Assembly: GCF_012034175.1 (NCBI RefSeq)
Contig: NZ_JAATEJ010000010.1
Coordinates: 1 to 64,000, forward strand
Length of the DNA: 64,000 nucleotides
DNA from: Actinacidiphila epipremni
GTDB taxonomy: Bacteria; Actinomycetota; Actinomycetes; Streptomycetales; Streptomycetaceae
Direction of reading: 5' to 3'
The notes under the pieces are model-generated. The model made no database searches. It had not been told where the DNA came from and worked only from the letters and a program-made list of their open reading frames with translations. Shown here piece by piece: positions 43,241 through 52,690 of this stretch (position 1 is its first letter; the number at the start of each line of letters is the position of its first letter). Both the position numbers and the translations under genes were made by a program.

Positions 43241-44482
43241 ATGAGCCTTGGCGGACCGAAGACCCAGGCGAATCATCCGCCGCCGGACGGTGGCACCGGC
43301 TCCGTGGACGACCCACGCGGCAGCCGGGCCACCCGCCCCGCGATCGACATGCGCCGCATCAGCAAGCGTTTCCAGCGCGTCTCCGGCTCCACCACGGTGG
43401 CGATCGACGAGGTCTCCCTGTCGGTGGCCCCGGGCGAGCTGGTGGCCGTCGTCGGGCCCAGCGGTTGCGGCAAGACCACGCTGCTGCGCTGCCTGGCCGG
43501 CCTGGAGCGGCCCGACGAGGGCGAGATCCACATCGACGGCAAGGCCGTCTTCGACTCCGCCCGGCGCAAGTTCACCCCGCCCGAGCGCCGCGAGATCGGC
43601 ATGATGTTCCAGAGCTACGCGCTGTGGCCGCACATGACGGTGGCGCAGAACGTCGGCTACCCCTTGCGCTGCCGTGGCGTCTCCGGCCGGCAGACCGCCG
43701 CCCGGGTCAGCGCGATCCTGGCCACCGTGGGCTTGGCGGGGCTGGAGAACGAGCCGCCCAACCGGCTCAGCGGCGGCCAGCAGCAGCGCGTGGCGCTCGC
43801 CCGCAGCCTCGTCGCCGAGCCCTCCGTCGTCCTGTTCGACGAGCCGCTGTCCAACGTGGACGCCCGGGTGCGGGAGGAACTGCGCCTGGAGCTGGTGCAG
43901 ATCCACACCAAGCTCGGCTTCTCCGGCCTCTACGTCACCCACGACCAGGAGGACGCGATGGAGGTCTGCGACCGGCTCGTGGTCCTGAAGGGCGGCCGTA
44001 TCGAGCAGATCGGCACACCCGCCGAGGTCTACCGGGCGCCGCGTACGACGTACGTGGCCGAGTTCGTCGGCATGGTCAACCGGGTCGGCGTGAGCGCGGC
44101 GGCGTACGAGGGCTCGTCGGTGCTGCTGACCAGCGACCTGGGCCGGCTCGTGGCCGCCGAGCAGCCCGCCACCGACGCCGCGGACCCGGCCACCGACACC
44201 ACCACCGGCGCGGCCTCCGGCTCGGCCGACGGTGAGCTCACCGCCCTCATCCGGCCCGAGCACGTCCGGCTGGCCGCCGGGCAGGCGCCGCCGGAGGGCG
44301 CCGCGAACAGCTGGCCCGGCACCGTCGCCTTCAGCCTCTTCCGCGGCTCGTGGATGCAGTACCTGGTCAGGATCGGCGACGTGGAGCTGTCGGTGCTCAG
44401 CGCCGACCACTCGCTGCGGCCGGGCACGGCCGTCGTGGTGAGCGTCGCGCCCGAGCACGTCATGGTCCGGTCGGCGCGATGA
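43241..44482 (+). CDS. ABC transporter ATP-binding protein (FbpC/PotA-like)
   Basis: A 413-residue ATPase. Walker A is GPSGCGKTT near residue 73. The Q-loop is in MMFQSYALWPHMTVAQNV, the ABC signature is LSGGQQQR near 180, Walker B is VVLFDEPLSNVDAR and the switch His is in YVTHDQEDAM. A C-terminal TOBE-like regulatory domain follows, interrupted by an Ala/Asp/Thr-rich loop (about 305-330). A 30-residue Pro/Gly-rich N-terminal extension precedes the domain. It powers the two-domain permease encoded next, whose start overlaps its stop (ATGA). Unlike the mal importer of this window, this system has its own ATPase. Confidence 0.93.
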   Translation: MSLGGPKTQANHPPPDGGTGSVDDPRGSRATRPAIDMRRISKRFQRVSGSTTVAIDEVSLSVAPGELVAVVGPSGCGKTTLLRCLAGLERPDEGEIHIDGKAVFDSARRKFTPPERREIGMMFQSYALWPHMTVAQNVGYPLRCRGVSGRQTAARVSAILATVGLAGLENEPPNRLSGGQQQRVALARSLVAEPSVVLFDEPLSNVDARVREELRLELVQIHTKLGFSGLYVTHDQEDAMEVCDRLVVLKGGRIEQIGTPAEVYRAPRTTYVAEFVGMVNRVGVSAAAYEGSSVLLTSDLGRLVAAEQPATDAADPATDTTTGAASGSADGELTALIRPEHVRLAAGQAPPEGAANSWPGTVAFSLFRGSWMQYLVRIGDVELSVLSADHSLRPGTAVVVSVAPEHVMVRSAR

Positions 44483-46287
44483 CGGCGACCACGACGACCC
44501 CCGGAGCCGGCGCGGACCAGGACCGGTCCGGCACCCGGCGCACCCGTACCGCACTGGCCCGCGCCACCTGGAGCGGCCGGATCTTCGCCGTGTGCTGCGC
44601 GGCGCTGACCCTGGTGCTGCTCGCGCTGCTGGTCTTCCCGCTCGGCTCGATGCTCGTGCGGGAGCTGGACACCGCCGCGATCCGCGACGTGCTCGGCGAC
44701 GACGCCTTCTACGAGGCCGCCCGCAACACCGCGATCCTGGTGGTGGTGCCCGGTGTGTTCGCCGTGGCGATCGGCTCCTTCTTCGCCTGGGTCAACGAGC
44801 GCACCGACGCCAAGATGGGCGCGGTCTCCACGATGCTGCCGCTGGCCCCGCTGGTGCTGCCGCAGATCGCGCTGAGCGTCGGCTGGATCTTCCTGGCCGA
44901 CTCCCACTCCGGGGTGCTCAACGTCTTCCTGCGCAGCGTGCTGCGGCATGTGGGCATCCACCTCGCGAGCGGCCCCTTCGACGTCGACTCCTGGTACGGG
45001 ATGATCTTCCTGTACACCATCGTGCTGGTGCCGCTGGTGCACATCATGGTCTCGGCGGCGCTGCGCAACCTCGACCCGTCGCTGGAGGAGGCCGCCCGGG
45101 TCAGCGGCGCCCCGGTCTGGCGGACGCTGCGCACCGTCTCGCTGCCGGCGATCCGCCCGGCGATCGGCGCCTCCTGCTTCCTGGTGCTGCTCATGGGGGT
45201 GGCGCAGTATTCCGTCCCGCGGACGATCGGCGTCTCGGCCCGTATCGACGTGCTGTCCACCTACCTGGTCCGGCTGTTCCAGAGCTTCCCGCCCAAGACG
45301 GGCTCCGCGGTCTTCGTCGGCGTGCTGGTGCTGGTGGTCATGGCCGCGGCGTGGCTGCTGGAGCGGCGGCTGACCAGGCGGCAGAGCCACAGCACGATCG
45401 GCGGGCGCGGCCAGACGCCCTCGCTGGTCCGGCTGGGCCCGCTGCGCTGGGTGGTGCGGGTGGTCATGCTGGGCTACCTGGCGGTCGCCTCGCTGCTGCC
45501 GCTCGTGGCGCTGCTGATCGTGGCCTTCCTGCCCTACTGGACGGCCCACCCGGACTTCTCCGCGATGACGCTGGCCAACTTCCGTACCTACTTCGCCGAC
45601 GACGGCTTCCGCCGGGCGCTGACCGACAGCGCGGAGCTGGGCGCGGTCGGCGCCACCGCCGGGGTGCTCATCGCCGCCGTGCTGGTGTCGTTCGCGCGGC
45701 TGCGCGGCGGGCGGGCGGTGCGCGGCATCGACATGGTCGCCCGCGCGCCCGGGGCGATCTCGCACATCGTGCTCGCCGTGGCGTTCCTGATCGCGCTGGG
45801 CGGCGCGCCCTTCTACTGGGCCAACACCCTGCGCATCCTCATCCTCGTCTACGTCGTGATGAACCTGCCGCAGGCGTGGGTCGCCGCCGACACGGCCGTG
45901 GACCAGATCGGGCAGCCGCTGACGGAGGCGTCGGCGATCTCGGGCGCGTCCAGCCTGCGGACCATGGTGCGCATCCACCTGCCGCTGATGGCCGGCGGCC
46001 TCGCCGCGGCCTGGGCGATGCTCTTCGTCGTCATCGTCGGCGACCTCAACGCCTCGTCGATCCTCGCCGGCCCCGACACCCCCGTCGTCGGATCGGTGAT
46101 CCTCAGCATCTTCGACAACGGCACCTACTCGCAGCTGGCCGCCCTCGGATCGATCATCGCCGTCGCCTCGGGCGTGATCGTCTCGCTGGTCATGCTGCTC
46201 ACCCGCCGGCTGCAGGCGGCAGCCTCCCAGCCCAGGCGCTCCCGGGCCCGCCGCAACCGCCCGCGCAGCGCGCAGGAGAGTCGATGA
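44479..46287 (+). CDS. ABC transporter permease, two fused transmembrane domains (FbpB-like)
   Basis: A 602-residue membrane protein with about 12 predicted spans arranged as two homologous halves. Each half carries an EAA loop contacting the ATPase: LEEAARVSGAPVWRTLRTV near residue 203 and LTEASAISGASSLRTMVRI near 480. This fused layout is typical of ferric-iron, 2-aminoethylphosphonate and similar importers. The start overlaps the ATPase stop and its own stop overlaps the next gene (ATGA at both ends). The Arg-rich C-terminal tail is cytoplasmic. It completes the importer with the upstream binding protein. Confidence 0.92.
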   Translation: MTATTTTPGAGADQDRSGTRRTRTALARATWSGRIFAVCCAALTLVLLALLVFPLGSMLVRELDTAAIRDVLGDDAFYEAARNTAILVVVPGVFAVAIGSFFAWVNERTDAKMGAVSTMLPLAPLVLPQIALSVGWIFLADSHSGVLNVFLRSVLRHVGIHLASGPFDVDSWYGMIFLYTIVLVPLVHIMVSAALRNLDPSLEEAARVSGAPVWRTLRTVSLPAIRPAIGASCFLVLLMGVAQYSVPRTIGVSARIDVLSTYLVRLFQSFPPKTGSAVFVGVLVLVVMAAAWLLERRLTRRQSHSTIGGRGQTPSLVRLGPLRWVVRVVMLGYLAVASLLPLVALLIVAFLPYWTAHPDFSAMTLANFRTYFADDGFRRALTDSAELGAVGATAGVLIAAVLVSFARLRGGRAVRGIDMVARAPGAISHIVLAVAFLIALGGAPFYWANTLRILILVYVVMNLPQAWVAADTAVDQIGQPLTEASAISGASSLRTMVRIHLPLMAGGLAAAWAMLFVVIVGDLNASSILAGPDTPVVGSVILSIFDNGTYSQLAALGSIIAVASGVIVSLVMLLTRRLQAAASQPRRSRARRNRPRSAQESR

Positions 46288-47225
46288 ATCCCCGTATACC
46301 GCCGTTCGACGAGCTCCCGATGATCGACACCCTCGGCCTGCGTCACTCCTGGGACGTCTTCGGCCGCGACGACAACGTCGGGACGATCAACCACCTCACC
46401 CCCGAGCGGGTGGTGCAGGCCGCCTCGCTGGTCCGCACCGGGCAGGTCCTCGACCTGACGTGGCCCGTGGACGAGCCCGACCCGCCGATGTACGGCCGGC
46501 GCCCGTACGCCCACACCATCTACCCGCCCGCCCGCAACGAGCTGGACGACTACCTGGACGGCTTCTACCTCCAGGGCTCCACCCAGTGGGACGGCCTGCG
46601 CCACGTGCGGGCCCGCGAGTTCGGCTTCTACACCGGCTTCACCGGCGAGATGGCCCCGGGCCCGGGCCGGCTGGGCATCGAGCACTGGGTGCAGCACGGC
46701 ATCGTGGGCCGCGGCGTTCTCGTCGACGTCGCCCGCCACCAGCAGCAGCTCGGCACCCCGCTGGTGCACACCGAGGGCCGTTCCATCGAGGCCGACGAGA
46801 TCGCCGCGGCGGCTGCGGCCCAAGGCGTGGAGCTGCGCCCGGGGGACGTGCTGTGCGTACGGCTCGGCTGGCCCGCCTACTACGAGCCGCTGACGCACGA
46901 CGAGCGGGTCGAGGTCAACAAGACCATGGCCTTCCCGGGGCTGTCGGCCCGCGAGTCGACGGCCAGGTTCCTGTGGGACCACCAGGTCGCCGCCGTCACC
47001 TGCGACAACCCGTCGTTCGAGGTGTCGCCGGGAGACGCCTCGATCGGCTATCTGCACCGCCGGCTGATCCCGTCGCTGGGCATGGCCATCGGCGAGTTCT
47101 TCCGCTTCGAGCAGCTCGCCGAGGCGTGCGCCGCCGAAGGGCGGTGGGACTTCCTGTTCGTCTCCGTACCCCTGCACGTGCGCGGCGCGATCGGCTCTCC
47201 GGCCAACGCGATCGCGGTGCGGTGA
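46284..47225 (+). CDS. Cyclase-family metal-dependent hydrolase (kynurenine formamidase-like fold)
   Basis: A 313-residue member of the putative cyclase family (PF04199 type). The signature is GSTQWDGLRHV near residue 100. Compared with the classical H-G-T-H-x-D-x-x-x-H metal motif, the first two histidines are replaced (S and Q) while Asp and the last His remain, as in the larger QWDGL subgroup. ITCDNPSFE-like text near the end (VTCDNPSFEVSPGD) fits the family too. Members hydrolyse cyclic amides, lactones or formamides. It immediately follows the importer genes (ATGA overlap), so it may act on the imported compound first. Confidence 0.82.
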   Translation: MNPRIPPFDELPMIDTLGLRHSWDVFGRDDNVGTINHLTPERVVQAASLVRTGQVLDLTWPVDEPDPPMYGRRPYAHTIYPPARNELDDYLDGFYLQGSTQWDGLRHVRAREFGFYTGFTGEMAPGPGRLGIEHWVQHGIVGRGVLVDVARHQQQLGTPLVHTEGRSIEADEIAAAAAAQGVELRPGDVLCVRLGWPAYYEPLTHDERVEVNKTMAFPGLSARESTARFLWDHQVAAVTCDNPSFEVSPGDASIGYLHRRLIPSLGMAIGEFFRFEQLAEACAAEGRWDFLFVSVPLHVRGAIGSPANAIAVR

Positions 47226-47240
47226 GCGGGGAGGCCGCCG

Positions 47241-48440
47241 ATGCGTGACCTGGACGTCGTACTGGAACCGCGGCACGAGCTGCTGCGTACGGAGCTGCGT
47301 GGGTGGCTCGCCCGCAACGCCCCGCCGCGCCCTGCCGATGACGACAACGATTCAGACGAGCAGACAATGCTCGCCCACCGGCGGGAGTGGCACGCGCGGC
47401 TGTCCGCCGGGGGCTGGTCGGCCGTCGGCTGGCCGGAGCGGTTCGGCGGGCGCGCCGCCGACGCGCTGGACCGCTACCTCTACCACGAGGAGCTGACGCG
47501 TGCCGGGGTGCCGCGGCTGCTGACCACCGCCGGGATCGCGCTGGTCGGGCCGGTCCTGATGCGGCACGGCACACCGGAGCAGCAGGCCCGCCACCTGCCG
47601 CGGATCCTGTCCGGCGAGGAGCTGTGGTGCCTCGGCCTGACCGAGCCGGACGCCGGCTCCGACCTGGCCGGGCTGCGCGCCGAGGCCCGGCTGGAGGACG
47701 GCGGCTGGGTGCTCAGCGGCCGTAAGACATGGGTCCGCTGGGCCGAACCCGCCACGCACTGCGCGGTGCTGGTCCGCACCGAGCAGGCGCCCCGGCACCG
47801 GGGCCTGTCCTTCCTGGCCGTCGCCCTCAACGACCCGGCGGTCACCGTCCGCCCGCTGCGCTCGGCCGACGGCCGGCACACCTGGGACACCGTGGACTTC
47901 GACGCGGTACGGGTGCCCGCCGACGCGCTCATCGGCGAGCGGGGCGGCGGATGGGCCGTCGCCATGGGCCTGATGGAACTCGAACGCGCCGACCAGAGCT
48001 TCGCCGACCACACCGACCTGCTGGAGCTGCTGCGCACCGCCCTGGCCGCCGCCGGCGCCCGGCACCGGCGCGGCGAGATCGACGACGCGGCGCTGAGCCG
48101 GCTGCACCGGGGCGCGGTCGCGGTCTGGACGCGGTGCCAGCTCTTCCGCGCCGTCAACCTGCGCACCGCCCGGCGGCTGCGGGCCGGTGAGCCGGTCGGC
48201 GACGAGGGCTCGCTGATCAGGCTGCACTGGACCCGGGCCTACCAGGAGCTCGCGGCCGTCGTGGAGGACGCCTGCGGGCCCGGCCTGCTCGCCGCGGACG
48301 CCTGGAGCCGCCGCTACCTGGACGCCCGCGCCACCTCGATCTTCTCCGGGTCGTCGGAGATCCAGCGCACCGTCGTCGGCGAGCGGATCGCCCGACTGCC
48401 GCGCACCCGCACCCGCACCCGCACCACGCCGAAGGGATGA
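47241..48440 (+). CDS. Acyl-CoA dehydrogenase family protein
   Basis: A 399-residue flavoprotein. The FAD/substrate block is LGLTEPDAGSDLAGLRAEA near residue 130, and VLSGRKTWVRWAEPATHC corresponds to the flavin-stacking W-T/S region. The C-terminal end reads IFSGSSEIQRTVVGERIARLP, so the MCAD-type Y-E-G-T glutamate is serine. The shared segment ELERADQSFADHTDLL marks it as a paralogue of the second acyl-CoA dehydrogenase of this operon. The tail is an R-T repeat. GGGGAGG lies six bases upstream of the ATG. It may pair with a FadE subunit from the leftward operon. Confidence 0.88.
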   Translation: MRDLDVVLEPRHELLRTELRGWLARNAPPRPADDDNDSDEQTMLAHRREWHARLSAGGWSAVGWPERFGGRAADALDRYLYHEELTRAGVPRLLTTAGIALVGPVLMRHGTPEQQARHLPRILSGEELWCLGLTEPDAGSDLAGLRAEARLEDGGWVLSGRKTWVRWAEPATHCAVLVRTEQAPRHRGLSFLAVALNDPAVTVRPLRSADGRHTWDTVDFDAVRVPADALIGERGGGWAVAMGLMELERADQSFADHTDLLELLRTALAAAGARHRRGEIDDAALSRLHRGAVAVWTRCQLFRAVNLRTARRLRAGEPVGDEGSLIRLHWTRAYQELAAVVEDACGPGLLAADAWSRRYLDARATSIFSGSSEIQRTVVGERIARLPRTRTRTRTTPKG

Positions 48441-48441
48441 C

Positions 48442-49269
48442 ATGAGCTACCAGACGCTGCTGATCGAACACGAGGGACCCCTGTCCTGGATCACCCTGAA
48501 CCGCCCGCACCGGCTGAACGCGATGAACGACCAGCTGCTCGGCGAACTCGGCGCCGCGCTCGCCGAGTTGCGCGACAGCGGCGGACCGGTCCTGGGCATC
48601 CGCGGGGCCGGCCGGGCCTTCTCCAGCGGATACGACATCGAGAACGACTCCGAGGAGATGACCGGCGCCGCCGAGCGCGACATCACCGAGGACCACGACC
48701 GGCTGGAGGGCAACCTCAAGCGGTTCCTGGAGATATGGGACCACCCCAAGCCGGTGATCGCCGCCGTGCACGGCTACTGCCTGGCCGGCGCGACCCAGTT
48801 GTGCATGTTCACCGACATCACCGTCGTCGCCGAGGACGCCAAGATCGGCCTGCCCTCGCTGCCGATGGGCGGCGGCTACATCACCCCGCTGTGGACGCCG
48901 TTCGTCGGGCCCAAGCGCGCCAAGCAGATGTCGTTCGTGCCGTCCAGCCGGATCGACGGCAGGACCGCGGAGCTGTGGGGGTGGGCCAACTACGCGGTGC
49001 CGGCCGACGACCTGATGGACGACGTCCGCGCCCTCGCCGAGAAGATCGCCACCATCCCCTCGCCCATCCTGCGGGTGAAGAAGATGGCGATCAACCGGGT
49101 GTGGGACGCGATGGGCTTCCGCAACACCGTGCTGATGGGCGCCGAGTCCGACGCGATGCTGCACGCCTCCCGGCCGGTACGGGCGCTGAGCGCGCTGATC
49201 ACCGAGCACGGGCTCAAGGGCGCGATCGCCAAGTACAGCGCCGGCGACTGGGACCCCGACCGTGGCTGA
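48442..49269 (+). CDS. Crotonase-family protein lacking both hydratase glutamates
   Basis: A 275-residue crotonase-fold protein starting one base after the acyl-CoA dehydrogenase stop. The CoA-binding start TLNRPHRLNAMNDQLL and the oxyanion hole GAGRAFSSGYDIEND are clear. The core reads YCLAGATQLCMFTD, so the first catalytic Glu is Gln. The second site is IGLPSLPMGGGYITPLW, with Ser instead of Glu. It therefore cannot use the standard hydratase mechanism and may be a C-C hydrolase, isomerase or decarboxylase-like crotonase. The next gene starts after a 107-bp Ala/Gly-coding-like but non-homologous gap. Confidence 0.83.
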   Translation: MSYQTLLIEHEGPLSWITLNRPHRLNAMNDQLLGELGAALAELRDSGGPVLGIRGAGRAFSSGYDIENDSEEMTGAAERDITEDHDRLEGNLKRFLEIWDHPKPVIAAVHGYCLAGATQLCMFTDITVVAEDAKIGLPSLPMGGGYITPLWTPFVGPKRAKQMSFVPSSRIDGRTAELWGWANYAVPADDLMDDVRALAEKIATIPSPILRVKKMAINRVWDAMGFRNTVLMGAESDAMLHASRPVRALSALITEHGLKGAIAKYSAGDWDPDRG

Positions 49270-49376
49270 CGGCGGGACGGCGACCGGGATGGCGGCAACC
49301 GGCACGGCGCCCGGCGCGGTGGCGGACTCGGCGACCGGCGCGGCGGCCGGCGCTTCGGCGGGGCGGGGCGGGCGCC

Positions 49377-50471
49377 ATGCGTAGATCGATCGTCTTCGGC
49401 ACCGACGCCTTCACCGAGCTGGTCCCGGTCGCCCGGGCGGCGGAGGAAGCCGGCTTCCACCGGCTGTGGACCACCGAGTACACCGGCCGGGACGCCGTCC
49501 TGCGGTCGCTGCTGCTGGCCGGCGCCACCTCGACCATCGGCGTGGGCACCGGTATCGCCTACGCCTTCTCCCGGGCGCCGCTGGCCATGGCGGCGACCGC
49601 CGCCGACGCCTACATGGCCACCGGCGGGCGCTTCACCCTGGGCATCGGCGCCGGCACCCGCGGCATGCGGACCCGGTGGTACGCCGCCGAGTTCGACCAC
49701 CCGGCGCCGCGGCTCGCCGACTACGTCCGGCTGATGCGCGCCACCTGGTCGGCCGGCGCCGGCGGCCTGGACTACGCCGGCGACCACTACACCCTGCGCA
49801 TCCCCGCCTTCCGCCCCGGCCACCCGGCCGAAGCGCTCGCCGGCCTGCCCGTCTACGGGGCCGGGCTCAACCGGATCATGCTGCGGCACGCCGCGCAGGC
49901 GTGCGACGGGGTGGCGCTGCACCCGCTGGCCGCGTCCGAGCACTACCTGCACGAGGTGGCCGCCCCCGCGATCCGGCTCGGCCGGCAGCACGCGGAGCGC
50001 CCGGACGGCTCGCTGGCCGTATGGCTGATCACCTCGGTCGACGACGACGCCGAGACCGCCCGGCGGCGGGCCCGGATCAGCCTGGCCTTCTACTTCTCCA
50101 CCCCCAGCTACCGCACCATCGTCGCGGGCACCCCCTGGGAGCGGGCCGGCGAGGCGATCCGCGCCGGCTTCCTCGACGAGGGCGCCGACTGGCAGTCGCT
50201 GGCGCGGCTGGTGCCGGAAGCGATGGTCGACGCCTTCGCGCTGGCCGGCACCCCCGAGGACGTACGGGCCCGCGTCGGCGCGTACGAGCGGCGGTTCGCC
50301 GAGGCCGGCGCCGACGAGCTGGTGTTCCAGACGGTCGGCGAGACGCTCGGCCGCGAGCAGGTCGTCGCCAACTGCGCCCGGATCGTCCAGGTCCTCGCCC
50401 CGCCCGCCCGCACCGACCCCCTTGACCGTATCCCGACCCCCGGCAGCACCGGATTGGACGTAACCCGATGA
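49377..50471 (+). CDS. LLM-class F420-dependent oxidoreductase
   Basis: A 364-residue luciferase-like monooxygenase-fold enzyme. The N-terminal FGTDAFTELVPVARAAEEAGF and WTTEYTGRDAVLRSLLLAG, GVGTGIAYAFSRAPLAMA near residue 57, and FTLGIGAGTRGMRTRWYAAEF near 85 are typical of F420-dependent LLM enzymes. It is distinct in sequence from the LLM enzyme of the leftward operon. It should be a hydride transfer enzyme on an alcohol, ketone or enone. The ATG at 49377 starts the homology; upstream in-frame sequence lies across the preceding crotonase and is a shadow. The stop overlaps the next start (ATGA). Confidence 0.85.
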   Translation: MRRSIVFGTDAFTELVPVARAAEEAGFHRLWTTEYTGRDAVLRSLLLAGATSTIGVGTGIAYAFSRAPLAMAATAADAYMATGGRFTLGIGAGTRGMRTRWYAAEFDHPAPRLADYVRLMRATWSAGAGGLDYAGDHYTLRIPAFRPGHPAEALAGLPVYGAGLNRIMLRHAAQACDGVALHPLAASEHYLHEVAAPAIRLGRQHAERPDGSLAVWLITSVDDDAETARRRARISLAFYFSTPSYRTIVAGTPWERAGEAIRAGFLDEGADWQSLARLVPEAMVDAFALAGTPEDVRARVGAYERRFAEAGADELVFQTVGETLGREQVVANCARIVQVLAPPARTDPLDRIPTPGSTGLDVTR

Positions 50472-51400
50472 CACTCAGCCAGGTACCCGGCAACGACGAA
50501 GGCGTCGTGTACGCCGGGGTGCAGAACAACCCGACGATCGGCGACAAGCTCCAGCCGGTCGACATCGTCGCCGACGAGGAGTTCGTCCGCGACTACGTCA
50601 ACGCCACCGGCGACGAGACCTTCTGGGCGTTCCGCGCGAGCACCCGGGCCCGGCACGGCATCGACGTGTCGCCGCTGACGATGTTCGACCGGGACATCGG
50701 CGCCCGGCTGGTCGGCATCAGCGCCCGCTTCGGCCTGCACGCCAAGCAGGAGTTCACCTTCAACGGGCCGGTCACCCCCGGTGGCGCGTACCGGCTGGCC
50801 GGCGAGGTCGTCAACGTCTTCGAGAAGCGCGGCATCGAATACTTCACCACCCGCTGCTACTGCCACCCGATCGACGAGCCGGACAACGTCCTGCTGGACT
50901 CGCTCTACACCCGCGCCTACAAATTCCCGCAGAACCAGTACCCGCAGAGCCGGGAGGACCGCCGCGCCCGGCTGAGCGACTGGCTGCAGGCCAGCGGCGG
51001 CCGGGCCCGCGAGACGTTCCCGCACCCCGGCGCGATCGTGGAGGGACGCACCCGGCTGCTCGACCAGGCCCGGCTCAACCTCTACTCCGGGCCCGGCTCC
51101 GGCGCGCACACCGACAACCTGCTGGCCCGGCAGGGCGGGCTGCGCGGCACCGTCGGGCAGGCGCTGATGCTCACCGAGCTGGAGAGCGAGCTCTACCGGG
51201 ACCTGTTCGGCATCGACTTCTACCGCAAGGGCGCGATGCGCTCGTCGTTCATCGCGACCATCCCGGTGGGCGTGGAGGTGCGCGCCGCGACCGTCGTGGA
51301 GTCGGTCGCGGACGGGGTGCTGACGCTGCGCAGCGCGGTCGCCTCGACGTCCGGGGACCTGCTGTCGGTCGGCACGGCCACCATCAGGGACTGGCTGTGA
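50468..51400 (+). CDS. Double-hotdog MaoC/FAS1-like hydratase
   Basis: A 310-residue protein that looks like two fused hotdog domains. The N-terminal half (FVRDYVNATGDETFW, then FNGPVTPGGAYRLAGEVVNVFEKRG) resembles the FAS1/MaoC-like dehydratase N-domain. The C-terminal half ends IPVGVEVRAATVVESVADGVLTLRSAV, a hotdog strand pattern. In related proteins only one half keeps the catalytic Asp-His pair; GAHTDNLLAR near residue 217 may hold it here (H and D). It would hydrate an enoyl-CoA to an (R)-3-hydroxyacyl-CoA, a step the altered crotonases may not perform. It overlaps both neighbours (ATGA, then GTGA). Confidence 0.65.
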   Translation: MTLSQVPGNDEGVVYAGVQNNPTIGDKLQPVDIVADEEFVRDYVNATGDETFWAFRASTRARHGIDVSPLTMFDRDIGARLVGISARFGLHAKQEFTFNGPVTPGGAYRLAGEVVNVFEKRGIEYFTTRCYCHPIDEPDNVLLDSLYTRAYKFPQNQYPQSREDRRARLSDWLQASGGRARETFPHPGAIVEGRTRLLDQARLNLYSGPGSGAHTDNLLARQGGLRGTVGQALMLTELESELYRDLFGIDFYRKGAMRSSFIATIPVGVEVRAATVVESVADGVLTLRSAVASTSGDLLSVGTATIRDWL

Positions 51401-52680
51401 CCGGCGGCGACGCCGGGCCGTCACCGGGGGCGGGTCCGGGCGCGGGCGCTCCGGTGCCGCCACTGGGGGTCGGTGTCGTCGGCGCGAGCCCCGACCGGGG
51501 GTGGGCGCTGGACGCCCACCTCCCGGCGGTCGCCGGGCTGGCGGAGTACCGGCTGGCGGCGGTCGCGACGACCCGTCCGGAGACCGCCCGGCGGGCCGCC
51601 GAGGTGTTCGGGGCCGCCGCCGCGTACACCGACCCGGCGGCGCTGGCCGCGGACCCGGCGGTGGACCTGGTGGTCGTCTGCGTGAAGGTGCCCGCCCACG
51701 CGGAGGTCGTGGAGCGGGCGCTGCGGGCCGGCAAGCACGTGTACTGCGAGTGGCCGCTGGGCCTGACCACCGCCGAGGCGGAGCGGCTGGCCGCGCTCGC
51801 CGGCGAGCGCGGCGTCCGGCACGCCGTGGGCCTCCAGGCCCGCAGCTCACCGCTGCTGGCCACGCTGCGCGCGGCCCTCGCCGACGGCCTGCTCGGCACC
51901 GTCCTGAGCTGCACCGCCTACTCCCCCACCGGCTCCGGCGGCCCGCACCGCGACCTCGCCCGCCGCTACACCGCCGACCGGGCCAACGCCGCGCACACCC
52001 TCACGATCAACACCGGCCACACCCTCGACACGCTCGGCTGGCTGCTGGGCCCGCTGGACTGCTTCGACGCGCGCGTGGCGGTACGGCAGCCGGCCGCGAC
52101 GGTGACCGAGACCGGCGAGGAGCTGGCCGTCACCGCGCCCGACCAGGTCGTGGTGTCCGCCACGACCGGGGACGGCTGCGTGGTGAGCGTCCACGCCCAC
52201 AGCGGGGCGCGGCCGAACGGCACGCACTTCGCCGCGCGCTTCCACGGCACCCGAGGCGACCTCGTCCTGCGCTCCACCGGTGTGCGCGGCCTGCAGATCG
52301 AGGACCTGTCCGCGCGGTTCTGCCCGGCCGGCTCGACCCGCTGGCGGGCCGTCAGGACCGACCCGCGGCACTACCGGGTGCCCGAGCCGCTGCGCGCGCA
52401 GCCGGTCCTCAACGTCGCGCAGGCCCTGCGCCGGCTCGCGGTCGCGATCCGCGGCGGCACCCGCTTCGAGCCGGACTTCGGCACGGCCGTCGCGCTGCAC
52501 CGCCGGCTCGACGCGGTGGAGCGGGCCGCCGCGACCGGGCGGCGGCAGTGCGCCGGCGCCAGGACCGGGGGCACCCCGGGGCCCGGCGGGAACAGGGGGC
52601 CCGGCGGGACGAGCGGGACCGGCGGAAGCAGCGGGCCCCGAGACCTTTCCGACCCAGCCGGCGTCGCCGGCGCCGCATAG
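51397..52680 (+). CDS. Gfo/Idh/MocA-family protein, Gal80-like, without the catalytic lysine
   Basis: A 427-residue Rossmann-fold protein. The nucleotide motif is VGVVGASPDRGWALDAHLPA near residue 26. Where active enzymes have E-K-P, this one reads YCEWPLG near 118, the form seen in yeast Gal80-type regulatory members, and the lysine is absent. LTINTGHTLDTLGWLLGPLD near 205 keeps the histidines of the second domain. It may be a low-activity oxidoreductase or a sensor. The C-terminal 50 residues are a Gly/Pro/Ser-rich tail. Unlike the enzyme at 2634-3506, which retains D-K-P, this protein sits within the coupled catabolic operon. Confidence 0.78.
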   Translation: MTGGDAGPSPGAGPGAGAPVPPLGVGVVGASPDRGWALDAHLPAVAGLAEYRLAAVATTRPETARRAAEVFGAAAAYTDPAALAADPAVDLVVVCVKVPAHAEVVERALRAGKHVYCEWPLGLTTAEAERLAALAGERGVRHAVGLQARSSPLLATLRAALADGLLGTVLSCTAYSPTGSGGPHRDLARRYTADRANAAHTLTINTGHTLDTLGWLLGPLDCFDARVAVRQPAATVTETGEELAVTAPDQVVVSATTGDGCVVSVHAHSGARPNGTHFAARFHGTRGDLVLRSTGVRGLQIEDLSARFCPAGSTRWRAVRTDPRHYRVPEPLRAQPVLNVAQALRRLAVAIRGGTRFEPDFGTAVALHRRLDAVERAAATGRRQCAGARTGGTPGPGGNRGPGGTSGTGGSSGPRDLSDPAGVAGAA

Positions 52681-52690
52681 GAGCGCCATC

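Noticed and set aside
49270..49376. Possible small gene between crotonase and LLM oxidoreductase
   Set aside because: The 107 bases are repetitive GGCGACCGG-type sequence with no start plus ribosome site pairing; treated as a spacer.
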